DNA of 64,000 nt from Rachicladosporium sp. CCFEE 5018 (GCA_002077045.2 KZ111140.1:577598-641597), one strand, 5' to 3'; counted from the first letter of the stretch, positions 10,151-21,234 are shown. The notes: generated by a model from the letters alone, not told the origin. A program made the numbers and translations.

Positions 10151-11738
10151 CTTTGCTGCATGGGATTGTTGTCGCACTGACGGGATATATAGTAGCGTGG
10201 GAGTAGAGTGGAGCGCTCCAACGGAGACACCTGACGTTTGGGTCACTGCAGTGGAAGATCCCAGTCTAGGTGAACTAGCACTGCTTCGAGAAGGTCGCGA
10301 TTGTGCTGCTGTCGTGCAGCCGGTGCCGGGGTGTACTTGAGCACCAGTGAATGGCTGCCTATGTATGTTTGATCAATCGATGTCCGCACTGCAGATTCGC
10401 TTGAGCGTCGACGTCCACTCTTTGCGATTTGGGATTCTCGTATTACTCGACGTCTCCGGACTAAGGCCGTTCCTCTGCCGTAAAGTGCTCGTTGCGTGTG
10501 ACGCTGATTAGCACACCGCAATGTTGCTAGTCGTCGGCCCGCGTTCTGATCTCGTAAGTAGTGCCGTAAGGCTATACGCTAGACAGGCGTCGCGTGCAGG
10601 TCCTGATTGTGTGTGGCTAAAGTGCCGAACAGTGGTGTCGTCCGTGAAGCAGGCATACACAGTCTGCGAGAGACAACAGAGGAGAGGAGGAATCAGCAGC
10701 GCAAGCACGCGCATGCGCGAGCGTTGAGGGTGTCATTGCGATAACGCAGGCAGACAGCAGCACATGCAGCCGGAGCGCTAGCCGTACTCCGCCGCACAAC
10801 AGGGCGAAGTCAATCCGGCCTCATCGGGGTCTTGAATGCGTGGGGGACAGCAGAGGGGCATGGCGGATGGGCCGATTGCCTTCGAGTCACCCTGTGGTCA
10901 GCCCACGACCGTTGGCGATAAGCCCTGCGCCATTCTGTCGCGTGCACGGGGCACGTGTGGCTTCTACTTGCGCCATCTCCAATCGATGAGTGTTCTCCGG
11001 TCCTCGTCTCTGGCTCCGGGCATCATGAAGATTCTCATAGCGAATCGTCATCAGTTGTCGGGCATCATCACTGATGTAACCTTGTTCGGTTCGCAACACC
11101 GCTCCCTGTCGCGATTTCAGGAACCACCTTCCGCATCAAGTAATCCCACATGCATGAATCACTATATCGTCGGACTGCGGACCGCGCCTGCAGCCTTCGA
11201 GAAGCCTACCGTGGGCTCGGGTTTCATTGGTGGGGGAACGAGATGCGCGACGGCGAAGTCCTACACAGTACATCTACGTTGACTCGGTCGCGTCGGTAGA
11301 ACCACGTATCGTCCATCCTCGGTAGGTACATACACTGGTCGTGATTGGTCTTATGCACACTCGCCAGCATGACCATATATCTAAAATGCTGCCACAGGCG
11401 GAAGCAATCGTCGCGAGGAAGCAATGATCAAGCCGATACAAGTGCCTCCTAAAACTTCGGTCTGCCAACCACTCATTCCCACTGAGAGACATGAAGATCC
11501 CGGCGGGTACGACGTGACTGGACGCGAGCGACCGCAGGTGTTCCATCGAAGTGATCAGTGCGACAAGGCGGCTGCCTTTCACTGGCCGATTATTTTGACC
11601 ACTGCACTCCCGCAGCTGCGCTGATAGGTGCTGGTGAATAGCTTGCCGTTTTTGGAGATGCCAAAGCAGCTCTCAGTATCATACAGGTATCGTCTATTTA
11701 TCCAGGCTGTATCGTTCGCACTGCTGCGCGACCAGATC
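10151..11738. other. Intergenic region, promoter side of the disordered-protein gene
   Basis: About 1.6 kb with no supported gene. A plus-strand frame at 10836-11282 is altered in copy 2 by indels and many amino-acid changes. The segment from about 11440 to 11690 is not alignable by eye with copy 2 (about 58930-59390). Confidence 0.5.
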
Positions 11739-12590
11739 TCATCTCCAGAGCGAACGGGCCAGATAAATTCCCACGATCACCGCACCAAGCCATCCAATCC
11801 CTTGCAACCAATACCACTTCACCTCTGCTCTCTCCCTCACTTCTTTATCCAGCGCAGTCACAATATCGACACACAGCCTGAACAGCTCATCCGCTGCCTC
11901 AACAATCTCTCGCCGTTCATCTACCGAGAGCAACGCGTCACCTTCAGCCAGTCGAGTTTTGAACTCCGCTTTGATGCTCTCCCCGTCATCATCTCCGTCA
12001 AATGACAAGAACGTGTATCCAGGTCGCGACAAATCCGAGAAGGAACCCATCGAAGCGAAGCTCTTCGGTGACGGCCAAAACCCCGGCCCAGCTCTCGAAA
12101 GCTCCTTGCGGATATGTCGACCCCCGGAGAAGATAGCCATGTGCATGACCCGCAAGTACGCGATCAACACGTGTGGTTTGTGTCGTAAGCAGTCATCGAT
12201 ATTGTCGCTGATAGCTCCAAGCGCGACCTGCGCGCGCGCAGGCGGATGTTTGGCACCTAAGCTCCGCAAGTCATACTGAAGACGTGATTCTCTTGCCAGC
12301 CCGTGAGATCGCAGTCCGATGAGCCAACGAACGACTGCACGCGAGTGGTCTCTTCGCTCGAGCGGATGTTCTTGAGCGAGCTCATCGAGCGCCTCTTCGA
12401 TCTCGATGTAGATCTGTGCAAAGACCAAGAGACCTAGGGCGTAGAGAGAAGTATCTTTCGCATGTGGTGGTAGCGCCAGAGGAATTCGCGCAGTGATCAA
12501 TTTGTTGAGCTCGGCGTGTATGACACGAGTGGACGTATTGATCTCCGTCGATAAAGATGGTCTTGGCGCAGACTCGCGGATGTCCCCCAT
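11739..12590 (-). CDS. Heme-oxygenase-like protein with C-terminal membrane anchor, copy 1
   Basis: A 283-residue all-helical protein. The N-terminal SLSTEINTSTRVIHAELNKL contains a His at residue 25, placed like the proximal heme ligand of heme oxygenases. The distal-helix-like AIFSGGRHIRKELSRAGPGFW region (quoted loosely) carries the GG pair. A final hydrophobic segment, WLGAVIVGIYLARSLW, suggests a tail anchor, as in HO-1-type enzymes. The ATG at 12590 (MGDIRE) was chosen because copy 2 opens at the same codon; an upstream extension in copy 1 is not shared. The likely role is heme degradation at a membrane, or a non-catalytic heme-oxygenase fold. The assignment rests on motif memory, without a search. 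Confidence 0.7.
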   Translation of the reverse strand: MGDIRESAPRPSLSTEINTSTRVIHAELNKLITARIPLALPPHAKDTSLYALGLLVFAQIYIEIEEALDELAQEHPLERRDHSRAVVRWLIGLRSHGLARESRLQYDLRSLGAKHPPARAQVALGAISDNIDDCLRHKPHVLIAYLRVMHMAIFSGGRHIRKELSRAGPGFWPSPKSFASMGSFSDLSRPGYTFLSFDGDDDGESIKAEFKTRLAEGDALLSVDERREIVEAADELFRLCVDIVTALDKEVRERAEVKWYWLQGIGWLGAVIVGIYLARSLWR

Positions 12591-13339
12591 GGTGGCTATT
12601 GTAGTGCAGTGGCAGTGACCGGCAGAAGTTGCGCCTTTGCAGACTGCTATATGGTCGATCGTACAAGGCCTCTCCGCGAGCAATCAAATAGAACGTGCCA
12701 AATATTTGCAGCTTGCTATCCCAAACGCAATGAATGAGTGTGTATGCTTTGCAAACGACTAGTCCAGAGAAAATGGTGATGGGTGGTCTGCAGATCAGGC
12801 GATCATATCCAGAGGTCCAAACGTGTACGCCTGATCAAGGCGGCAGGTCACAGTGTCGCCAGCGAGATTGACACAAACCATCGTGTGGTCCATCTAGGGG
12901 CCTACAGAGTCGTTGAATGATCATTTCCGCCTGGTGAGGATAGCAGAGTCATGCAAGATGCAAGGCATCATGGCGTACATCAAAATCAAGGTTCACCAGT
13001 TTCGGATCGGATGTTGAAAGTAAGCTCGCGGGACGGACACACCCTCATCTCCGGCATAGCAACCGTTTGACAACAAACTGCGATTGATATCACAAAGGTC
13101 TGGCCAGTAAACGTTACATGTCATTGGTCGGAAGAACGCCGTCGCACTCATTAGGCCTTCCAAGTCGCTTCTTTTCCCAGTATTGAGGCTTTCGTGAAGC
13201 GATCTGGTCGACAGGGTGAACTCAACGCGACCTCACGCTACCACAACACAGCCTCCAATCGTACATTCCTCGAGATCTGCACCTGACTTCATGACCCAGA
13301 CACCCAGTCGCACGCGCTGCCGGCAGCTCTGAAGACGCA
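12591..13339. other. Intergenic region between divergent heme-oxygenase-like and Ase1 genes
   Basis: A roughly 750-nt shared promoter region, conserved in copy 2 apart from small indels. No open frame is supported. Confidence 0.5.
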
Positions 13340-15775
13340 ATGGATACGAGTTACTTGTCCCAGCAGGTCACGACGATCATAGAGCGATTGCATGGCTTCT
13401 TCGACGAGATCGGCGTGCCCAGTCATGAGCGGGACTCACGAGAGTCGGAGGTAGGCCAGGCGCACAATGCCAACCAGACACAGTACTGACGATTCGAACA
13501 GCTCTTTTCAGCCCTCTCCGAAACCCTCCACAATCAGCTCAACCTCGTCGCAAAGGAGAAACACGATCTTACCGAGGAAGCGCAACGCCTTATCAAGCTG
13601 ATCCGCCAGCTAGAGCGCTCGATAGACGATGCGAAGCCCGAGGACGACTACAGCGCGGAGGAGAGCGTCACCTACCCTTTGTTGACATGCATACAAGCGC
13701 TGAAGGAGAAGCACCACACAGTCGCCAAGCTCCATCGCGAGCGATACGAGCAAGTCAAGAAGCTCGTTGAAGCACTGGAGTCGTATGCTTCACATCTGGA
13801 GCCATCACTCGTGCGCATCAAGCTTCCTCCCACAGATCCCAACGCGAAGCTTCCGCCGACTTTCGATCTGAGCCCAACTTATGTCGCATCGCTCGATACG
13901 GAGTTCACGCGAGTATATGAGGAGTACAACAAGCGACTTCTGCAGGTACAGCAAACAGCCGAGGAGATCGTCAACTTATGGTCAGAGCTTGGTACACCAC
14001 AGGCGGAGGTGGACAGTCATATTGTGCAGTGCTCACGTGAGGCACCCGAGCAGCTTGGTCTGCACCAGGAGGATGTGAAGAAGCTAACAGCTAAGCGCGA
14101 CAAGCTAATTGCGGAGAGAGCGCAGCGGGAGAAGAAGCTGAAGGAGTTGAGAGTAGCTGTAGAGGGACTGTGGGATCGATTGAGCGTCAACGATGCAGAG
14201 CGCAGACAATTCCTCGCTGCGAATCGGGGATGTGGCATCAGGCAGATCAATGAGTTCGAGGATGAGCTATCACGACTGAACGAGTTGAAGAGGCAAAACC
14301 TGCACTTGTTCGTGGAGGATGCGCGTTTCAGACTGCAAGAGCTATGGGACAGTCTGTTCTACTCAGAGGAGGAGATGCTGGAATTCGCGCCTGCATTCAG
14401 TGATGTGTACTCTGACGCGCTGCTGTCTGCGCATGAGCAGGAAATCGGGCGATTGGAGGCACTCAAGGAGCAGCGCGCACCAATCATCGCTGCCGTCGAT
14501 CGCCACAGAAGCTTGATCAAGGACCGTGAGGACCTGGAGAAAAGCAGTCAGGACGCATCGAGACTCATGGCGAAGGGCCAGAAGGGCGAGCGACGAGACC
14601 CTGGCAAGCTTCTACGCGAGGAGAAGATGCGCAAGCGTATCACGAAGGACCTGCCGAAGGTGGAAGCCGAGCTGCGCAGGACGCTTGAGGCTTGGGAGGA
14701 CGAGTACGGGCGGCCGTTCTGTGTGCACGGCCAGCGGTATCTGGACGAGCTTGAGGCCGCTTCAGCAAAGGCGCCACCACCTAGAAGCAAGACGCCCAAT
14801 GCTCTTGCACCACCTCGCGAAGCACCCAAAAGTGCAGGCCGACCACAGCCACAACCGCAATCTCGAGCAGGCACTATGCGCGGCCCACCGCCTTCACGCA
14901 GTAAGACGCCCACGGCGAGCATGACCCGCAACCCGCTCTCCGCGTCCGTCACGTCGACTTCAATGATGACAGCCTCGGTCTCTTCGCATAGCAGTACCCT
15001 ATCAAAGCCAATGTCGCCCTCCAAGATCGGTCACCCAGGCAGCCGCCTTCCCATGAGCAATCTCAGAGACGGTAACAACTCTCCAGAACGCAAGCTCCGG
15101 CCCACACATCCTTCACACAAATCCGAGGACCTTGGCTCGACTCTTCGCGGCCGCATGGGACCGCCAGCCCGTGCTCCACCGCCAAAGATGAAAGATCTCT
15201 TCAACCCTCCCACGCCCTCCACCACCTACTACACCAACCCCGAAGACGACGAGAACGCTCAACGCAGCGCTAGTGTGATCCGGCATCGCTCGCCTGAGGA
15301 CCCCTACGACGAGGCCGGCCGCTACAGGAGCCATCCACCCAGCTACGCGTCCTCAAACAACTCGCACACCTCGATGCCGCCTCCCCCTCGACCCACATAC
15401 CCCCGCGCTCCACAGAGCCAAGACTCCCACTATGCTCCCTCCGCCGCCTCCTCGCGCCCAATGAGCGTCGCATCCAGTCACTCCTACCCTCTCGCGCCGC
15501 CTAGTAGGCAGACCTCGAATACCTCGTCCATCATGACGGGTTCGCAGGCGAGCGGGAGCGAGAACTGGGAGAGCTACACGGATGCTTCTGATACGGAAGA
15601 TTACCAGGGGAGTGACATTGGGGCTGGGAGACCTATCTTTGTGGGTGGAAGCGGGACGCTGAAGAGAGGTGTGCCGAGTCCGATGAGCAGGGGTGGGGAT
15701 AAGAGGGTTAGGGACGGGGAGGACGGAGGTGGGAGTGGGGGCTGGAGGGATGAGGAGTTGGGGGAGGTGTATTGA
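13340..15775 (+). CDS. ASE1: Microtubule-bundling protein Ase1/PRC1/MAP65, copy 1
   Basis: Crosslinks antiparallel microtubules in the spindle midzone and supports cytokinesis. Exon 1 is 13340-13450 (MDTSYLSQQV start). A 51-nt intron at 13451-13501 has a GTAGGC donor, a CTGAC branch site and an AACAG acceptor. Exon 2 runs 13502-15775, giving 794 residues. The long N-terminal part is coiled-coil rich. The conserved microtubule-binding region includes RFRLQELWDSLFYSEEE and LRRTLEAWEDEYGRPFCVHG. The Ser/Pro-rich tail from about residue 470 is disordered, with KTP and SP sites typical of CDK targets; this regulation is inferred from the family. The 3' coding end is very G-rich. Confidence 0.93.
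13451..13501 (+). other. Intron 1 of ASE1
   Basis: Phase 0, GT..AG, with a CTGAC branch motif about 13 nt before the acceptor. The frame is continuous across the junction. Confidence 0.88.
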
Positions 15776-16258
15776 TTGCACCTTTATGAGGCAGTCCTGT
15801 GTCGATTGGGATGAGGAGGCGCATGGGGATCAAGAAAGGTCGTGATTTTCGGTTGGATGGGCTTTGGCGTTGTTCTGGGAGGGAAGGCGTTTCGCGAGTA
15901 TATGGTATACGGCATCTCTTACTTGCTGTGATTGAGAAGAGGCGAAACATGCCGGGCGACGGCAACGAAAACTTGTACTGTACACCAGCTAGACTTCGTA
16001 ACGAGATCGAAGCTTACTTTCACTCTTCCATGTGCACCCATTGGATCCCAGCGATCTGTGGCACTGCACCACAGCTCCGTTAAATCTCGTACAACCGTCA
16101 ACGGGTCCAGTGAATACCGCTGGCCTCGATGAAAGATCTGTTCCGATCTGCAGCAGGATCAAAGATCGATATGGTGTCGCAGTAGTCCAGATCCACGACC
16201 GTTATATTGGATGTGAACGCTGGACAGATTCCTGCCGCGCGAGCTCGACCATCATCGC
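15776..16258. other. Intergenic region after ASE1
   Basis: No gene is seen. It is conserved in copy 2 (63464-63948) with substitutions and small indels. Confidence 0.5.
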
Positions 16259-16573
16259 ATGCCTCCGCACTCCCAACGCCCAGACTTTGCCACGCGCGAC
16301 GACTACTCATCGCCAGCAACTGGTGCCAACGCCATACCGCTTGGTTGGCGCGATCGTACGCAGACTCTTGAGCGTGACAGACGATCGAGGTCTTCCGCGC
16401 CCTCTCCAAGCAGCTCGCTCGCAGACGCGATAGCCGAGTATGATGCCGAAGCTATCGCTGCTGCGCTTGCCTTGATCGCACTCAGCAGAGGCGAGGAAGG
16501 TCCTCAATCGAGTTTGGCGAATGGTACAGGGACCGAAGGCAAGCCGCCAGAGTCGGAAGAGACGGACAGGTAG
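16259..16573 (+). CDS. Small hypothetical protein
   Basis: A 104-residue frame starting MPPHSQRPDFATRDDYSS, with a central Ala-rich helix (AIAEYDAEAIAAALALIALSR) and an acidic, disordered tail. The first 52 nt are identical in copy 2 (63949-64000), while the flank just upstream differs; this weakly suggests coding constraint. It converges on the NOPCHAP1-like gene. The family is not recognised. Confidence 0.4.
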   Translation: MPPHSQRPDFATRDDYSSPATGANAIPLGWRDRTQTLERDRRSRSSAPSPSSSLADAIAEYDAEAIAAALALIALSRGEEGPQSSLANGTGTEGKPPESEETDR

Positions 16574-16719
16574 TCGCGACCGGCTATCGGTTTCCGCCTC
16601 CAGTCTAGTACGCCGCTTGGTTACGTCGAATCTGGAGTGCTTGAGCGCATGTCATTTCCGGTCAGGGTCATACAATTCTCGCAAATGCATCCCGTGCGCA
16701 TGTTATGGTGGCCATCGTC

Positions 16720-17295
16720 TCAAGTCACTTCCTCAACCCCAACCGCCTTCTCCTCCCTCCTCCCCATAAGCTTGCCCAGCACCTCCTCATCCTCATCCTC
16801 TCCATCCTCCTCCTCGCTCCCACTACTCTCCTCCCCATCCTTCGACTCCTCCAGCACTCCCAAACCCAGATTCATTTCAATATACTCCTCCCCATCCTGC
16901 ACATCCTCCAAACTCTCCCCCTCCCTCAACTCCTCATTCGCCTTCTTCATTTGCGGCAGAAACGCTCCGAGTCGGCTGGCCAGATCCCCTGCGCCTCCCA
17001 GCCCAGCGTTGCCAATGCGAGGTTTCTTCGTCGCTGGGAGGGTGGTGACTTCGACGTCGGAGTCGGAGGCGAGGGAGGCGGAGTCATCGCTGTCCCCGCT
17101 GTCCTCACTCGACGAGCTGACCTCGCTCTCCTCTTCCTCGCTCGAGGCATGGGAAGTCATACTGTCGTCCACCGGCACCTCGCCCGAGACGCTGCTTTTC
17201 GCGTCCGTATCCGTCATGTCGGACTCAGTGACTGACAGAGCAGAGTCAACTCCACCCGGTAGCTTACTGGAGCGTTCATAGGAGTTGCTAAGCAT
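16720..17295 (-). CDS. NOPCHAP1-like (DUF4598-type) snoRNP chaperone
   Basis: 191 residues. Acidic Ser/Glu-rich stretches flank a conserved core: KPRIGNAGLGGAGDLASRLG followed by FLPQMKKANEEL and then IEMNLGLGVLEE. That core resembles the NOPCHAP1 (C12orf45)/DUF4598 family as I recall it, whose human member links NOP58 to the R2TP complex during box C/D snoRNP assembly in the nucleus. The start could be Met1 (17295) or the Met of MTDTDAKSS at 17217. Bystin/Enp1, another ribosome-assembly gene, lies next upstream in the same orientation. Confidence 0.65.
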   Translation of the reverse strand: MLSNSYERSSKLPGGVDSALSVTESDMTDTDAKSSVSGEVPVDDSMTSHASSEEEESEVSSSSEDSGDSDDSASLASDSDVEVTTLPATKKPRIGNAGLGGAGDLASRLGAFLPQMKKANEELREGESLEDVQDGEEYIEMNLGLGVLEESKDGEESSGSEEEDGEDEDEEVLGKLMGRREEKAVGVEEVT

Positions 17296-17688
17296 AGTGT
17301 TGACAATCTGACGTAGGTAGGTAGTTTTCGAGAATTTTAAGGTGATATACTGTGGGAATCAACCGACGCACACTAGCGTCGGATGTCACCGGCCAGTCAA
17401 GTCGAGGCATGCTTATTTCGATCCTTTCGAGATAAGAGGAATCCTTATTTCGATTTTCTCGGAATAAGAAATATCTAGACTTAGAGTAGAGCGTAACACT
17501 GTTTCCCATGGAAACACCGACGAATGCTAGCTCCAGATACTGCCGAGCCACTCCCGTTCATTGTATTCGAAGAGGGACGGGCATGTAGTGGACGATGAAC
17601 TCTTGTTCATATAGCGATCACACAGCTCTCAGCAAGCCAGCTGCAGCTCGGCTACATTCGAGACCCTCGTCATTACACACTTTTCTTC
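17296..17688. other. Intergenic region containing two tandem hairpins
   Basis: No gene. It holds the promoter of the NOPCHAP1-like gene and the two hairpins listed separately. Confidence 0.5.
17412..17468. repeat. Two tandem 25-nt hairpin units
   Basis: Units at 17412-17436 and 17444-17468 both begin CTTATTTCGA and end in a near-complementary ATAAG arm (TCGAGATAAG and TCGGAATAAG), with 5-nt loops. They repeat with a 32-nt period in an otherwise featureless promoter region. They could be a palindromic protein-binding site or the relic of a small inverted-repeat element. Confidence 0.6.
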
Positions 17689-19176
17689 TCAAACCCCACC
17701 CATGGTATCATCACCCCCGCCCTCCCTCTCCGGCTCAACCATCACGCCCCTCCCCCTGCCCTCCAACAACTCCCTCCTAACCTCCGGCCCAATCTGCTTA
17801 TGTCCCCTAACAAGCAGCAGATCCAGCAAAGCCTTCCTCTGATCCTCCGTAATCTCATTCTTGTACCTCTGCGCGAAAGCAAGCAGACTCTGATGCCACA
17901 GCACTGGCAACTTGAGATCATTAGCCGTAGTCTTGTAGCCCGTCATCTCGCTATCCCCAGATGGCTGAGCGCGGAATCGCAGGAAGTGGAACACCAATGC
18001 ATCCACAACACGGTAGGGAAGGGCGTACTTCTTCTCCAGCAATATGCGGATAAAGATATTGCACGCCCCTGCGCTCTCGACATCTGAGGCCATTTGCTCG
18101 GCGCCGATCTCGCAGAGACGGTAGATGGCTGTTGCGGAGTGCAGGACTGGCACGCTGACTCTGGCGAGGACTGAGGAGACTATGGCTGCTTCGCGGAGAG
18201 TGCATGTTCCTGAAGCAACGAGCGGGAAGAGCAGACCGCGGAAGAAGGCGGCGGGTTTGTAGAGCGCTTTCTTGAGAGCTTTGTAGAGGTGTACGTTCAG
18301 TTTCTTCGTTTCTAGGATGTCGCCTCGTACGCGTGGGAGCAGGATGTCCTGGCAGAAGGCTTGTGCTAGCGCTGGCCGGGATGAGACAAACAGTTTCGTG
18401 GCTTCGTAGGTTGCGTTTGGGGTCCAGCTGTCAGGTCGTGTTATGGAGAGTAGGATGTCCCATTGTGGGAGCGTGGGGAGAATTTTGAATGGTTTGGGTA
18501 GTTTGCCGGATTTGTAGCGCGAGAGGAGGAGGCCGACTTGGGTGTAAACTTCTACAACCTTTGCCGGAAGCTCGACTGCGTCGTCTATGTCGCCGCCTCC
18601 AAGGACTGGAGGGCGGACAGCGCCGCCAGAGCCTTGCTGCTGGGCTTCGTGTGCTGCAATCTTTTCGAGTATGAGGTCCGCTAGATTCGTGCCTGGCCCT
18701 TGTGACTCGTCTTGCTCGGCGTTTCGTGTGGGGTCTAGAAGTGTGGATGGATCGAAGGAGGGATTGAATTTCTCCCATGCTGCAGCATCCTCGGGATCGA
18801 TCTCGATCTCTTCCACCACCTCATCCTCTGATCCCCAAGCCTCCTCCTCGTCATACTCTCCCACTTCAGGCTCCTCGATCTCGACCTCACCTCCTACTGG
18901 GAACCGGCTTTCGAACGTAAACGCCGGATTTGCCTGTGCTGGCTTCCCAGCTTCTCGCTCTGCATCGTCCTCCGCTGTGAGGTCCTGTCCGAGGTCTAGA
19001 ATGCGCCGTGACGCTTTGGCATCGACATAGCCGGTTTGCGACTCCTCGGTGTCGTGAGGCTGTTTCCGCTTCTTGGAGTTCTTCTGCTTGAGAGGTTGTG
19101 TGGGCGAGTACTCTTCGCTGAGAGGATTATGGCGGCGATCGGAGCGCATTGATTGTGTACGTGAAGTGCGAGGCAT
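17689..19176 (-). CDS. ENP1: Bystin family protein Enp1, 40S ribosome biogenesis
   Basis: 495 residues from the ATG at 19176 (MPRTSRTQSMRSD), the expected size for fungal Enp1. It acts in the nucleolus and on late pre-40S particles in 18S rRNA maturation. The N-terminal third is Lys-rich then acidic. The bystin domain covers the C-terminal half and includes KPFKILPTLPQWDILLSITR, the AQAFCQDILLPRVRGDI region, FFRGLLFPLVASGTCTLREA and LPVLWHQSLLAFAQRYK. The frame continues upstream of this ATG, but the family's N-terminus and the sequence context favour 19176. No intron was seen. Confidence 0.93.
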   Translation of the reverse strand: MPRTSRTQSMRSDRRHNPLSEEYSPTQPLKQKNSKKRKQPHDTEESQTGYVDAKASRRILDLGQDLTAEDDAEREAGKPAQANPAFTFESRFPVGGEVEIEEPEVGEYDEEEAWGSEDEVVEEIEIDPEDAAAWEKFNPSFDPSTLLDPTRNAEQDESQGPGTNLADLILEKIAAHEAQQQGSGGAVRPPVLGGGDIDDAVELPAKVVEVYTQVGLLLSRYKSGKLPKPFKILPTLPQWDILLSITRPDSWTPNATYEATKLFVSSRPALAQAFCQDILLPRVRGDILETKKLNVHLYKALKKALYKPAAFFRGLLFPLVASGTCTLREAAIVSSVLARVSVPVLHSATAIYRLCEIGAEQMASDVESAGACNIFIRILLEKKYALPYRVVDALVFHFLRFRAQPSGDSEMTGYKTTANDLKLPVLWHQSLLAFAQRYKNEITEDQRKALLDLLLVRGHKQIGPEVRRELLEGRGRGVMVEPEREGGGDDTMGGV

Positions 19177-19418
19177 GTTTGATGAGGTGCATATCAAAGA
19201 TCCCTTGGTGATCAAGAAATTTGTCGACGCCATGCTCTCGAATGCCAAGATTTCGATCCACTGAGTAAGGTTTCTGGGGAAAGTTTGCCGAAGACGCGGT
19301 TTGGGTCGCGTCGACCTCAGATTGTCGAGGTCGAGAATGCCACTTTCACACTTCATGCCACTGCTCTGCACGTGATTGTACGAAGCCACCGTGCAATCAC
19401 AAGCTGTTCACGAGCAAG

Positions 19419-21234
19419 ATGGCCGAAGTGATGGATACTAACGGCAGCATGCAGGCTGAAGCTCCGCCACCCATACCCCCAGACAACACTCCAATGGCCG
19501 TCAAGCAAGAACCCGTTCAGAACAGCAGCATGACACCAGCAGAAGTCTTTCGAAGTCAATCCAAGACCCCCGCACCACCGCAGCGAGAACAGCGTGAGAA
19601 GAAGGAATCCCTCAAGAAGCGCGAAGCCACAGGCACAGGCAGCACTTCCGCAGCCACGACATCACTCGGCAAACGGAAAGCTCATGCAACGCACGCCTAC
19701 CCCTCACCCCAACGCTACAATGTCCCACCTCCGCGGCCACAGGACTATGAAGCTCCCCGCCCTGATATGATGCAAGAGCACGAACCAAATCGCTTCCTCG
19801 TGCCGAAGACACATCGAGAGCTGTACAAACCTATGGACCTCGCCGAGAACAAGCGTGGCTATCGCTACCAGCGTGCGATTGCTGATCAACTGTTTGCGCA
19901 TAAGCAGTATTATCGTAGTACTAGTCCCGCGCCGCATAATGCGCGGATGAGTTTTGAGGATGCGGATCGGTATATGCACTTTACTACGAATGCGCTGATG
20001 GCGACGAATGAGAAGGGGTGGCGGATGGCGAGGGCTAATACGTGTGCACGGGAGGGTGAGCGCTAATTGTGGCCTTGTAAGTGAGGCCCAGTACTGATGA
20101 TATGTAGGCACCCTCTACTACGAGATCAAGGTACACCGTGGTGTGCCCGAATCTGGACCAGACCCTCAGGCCAACGGACCTCAACCCTTTGTGCGCTTCG
20201 GCTTCGCACGACGCGAAGCACCACTAGACTCTCCCGTAGGCTTCGACGGCTACAGCTACGGCATTACCGACATCCGCTGCGAACCTATGCACCGCTCCCG
20301 GCCAAGCAAGCTCTACCAAGCCAAGAAACTCACGAAGTCTAAAGCCAAAACACTCCAACAAACAGCACCAGTATACGTGACCCTGCCACCAGAAGACCAA
20401 AACGTCAAAGAAGGCGATGTCATTGGCCTCGAAATCCAGCTCCCCTCCCTCGCCCTCCACCAGAAGATCGTAACAGGCGTCTACAACCCCGCCGTAGACA
20501 TCGACGACGGCTTCACACAAGCCAACGCCCCGCCTGTGCCAGTCCCCGACGAAGCGCCTCTAGATGTCATCCGCGATCGCATCCCTGTAGCTTACAAGGG
20601 AAACACGTACTTCGAGATCCTCGACCACGTCGCCACGCGGCCGATGGAAGTCTACGCCGATCGCACGACGAATCTCTCCACACTGAGCACATCCACGAGT
20701 GCAGCGGCTGTGGGCAAGGATGCGATCAAAGCCGCGCCAAACCCAAATCACGAGCAGCCCGCTCTACGCACCCTCCCCCACTCCGCAATAAGAATCTACA
20801 AAAACGGCCAACTCCTAGGCACAGCCTTCGAAAACCTCCTCGCCTTCCTCCCACCCGCCTCCCAACCCAGCAAAGCCCAAGGCGCCCGCGACGGCGCTTT
20901 CGACGACGGCTTGACCGGGTACTTCCCTGCCGTGAGCTGTTTCTTCGGCGGTATCGTGGAGATGAATTTCGGCGATCTGGAGTCCTTTTGGGCTCCGCCG
21001 GAGCATATCGAGCAGCGGTACGAGGCTGTGAGGAAAGCTAGGGCTCATGGAGGTGCTGGGGAGGCGAGGTGGATGCCCGGACGACTGGGCAGGGGGGTGG
21101 GGGAGAGGTACAGGGAGCAGGTTGCTGAGGATGTTGTTTTTGATTTGGTGGATGAGGTGGATTTTTATATGCAGGATGGGGGGGTTGGGGGGGTTGTGGG
21201 GAGTGGTGGGTTTGGGGATGGGGGCGGAGCATGA
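19419..21234 (+). CDS. BRE2: COMPASS subunit Bre2/Ash2, SPRY-domain protein
   Basis: Part of the Set1/COMPASS histone H3K4 methyltransferase in the nucleus. Exons are 19419-20055 and 20108-21234; the 52-nt intron has a GTGAGC donor, a CTGAT branch motif and a TGTAG acceptor, and joins in phase to give 587 residues. The N-terminus is disordered. The split SPRY/Ash2 domain contains RANTCAREG joined to TLYYEIKVHRG across the intron, then VRFGFARREAPLDSPVGFDG and YSYGITDIRCEPMHRSRPSK. The later half holds the KNGQLLGTAFENL and GYFPAVSCFFGGIVEMNFG motifs typical of SPRY. The last residues are Gly-rich, encoded by a strong G-run tract. The start lies 242 nt from the divergent bystin start. Confidence 0.9.
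20056..20107 (+). other. Intron 1 of BRE2
   Basis: 52 nt, phase 1, GTGAGC..TGTAG. It restores the continuous SPRY domain across the stop-containing sequence. Confidence 0.88.
21178..21225 (+). other. G-quadruplex-capable tract in the BRE2 3' coding end
   Basis: Seven-G, seven-G, four-G, three-G, four-G and five-G runs separated by 2-6 nt lie on the coding strand, encoding a Gly/Val-rich tail just before the stop. Formation in vivo is an inference. Confidence 0.6.

Noticed and set aside
10836..11282. A 148-codon plus-strand open frame as a gene
   Set aside because: In copy 2 the frame is shifted at the N-terminal end and many changes are non-synonymous; there is no family resemblance.
15713..15768. 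G-rich end of ASE1 as a telomere-like or structural repeat
   Set aside because: It is irregular coding sequence for a Gly/Asp-rich tail, not a tandem telomeric motif.
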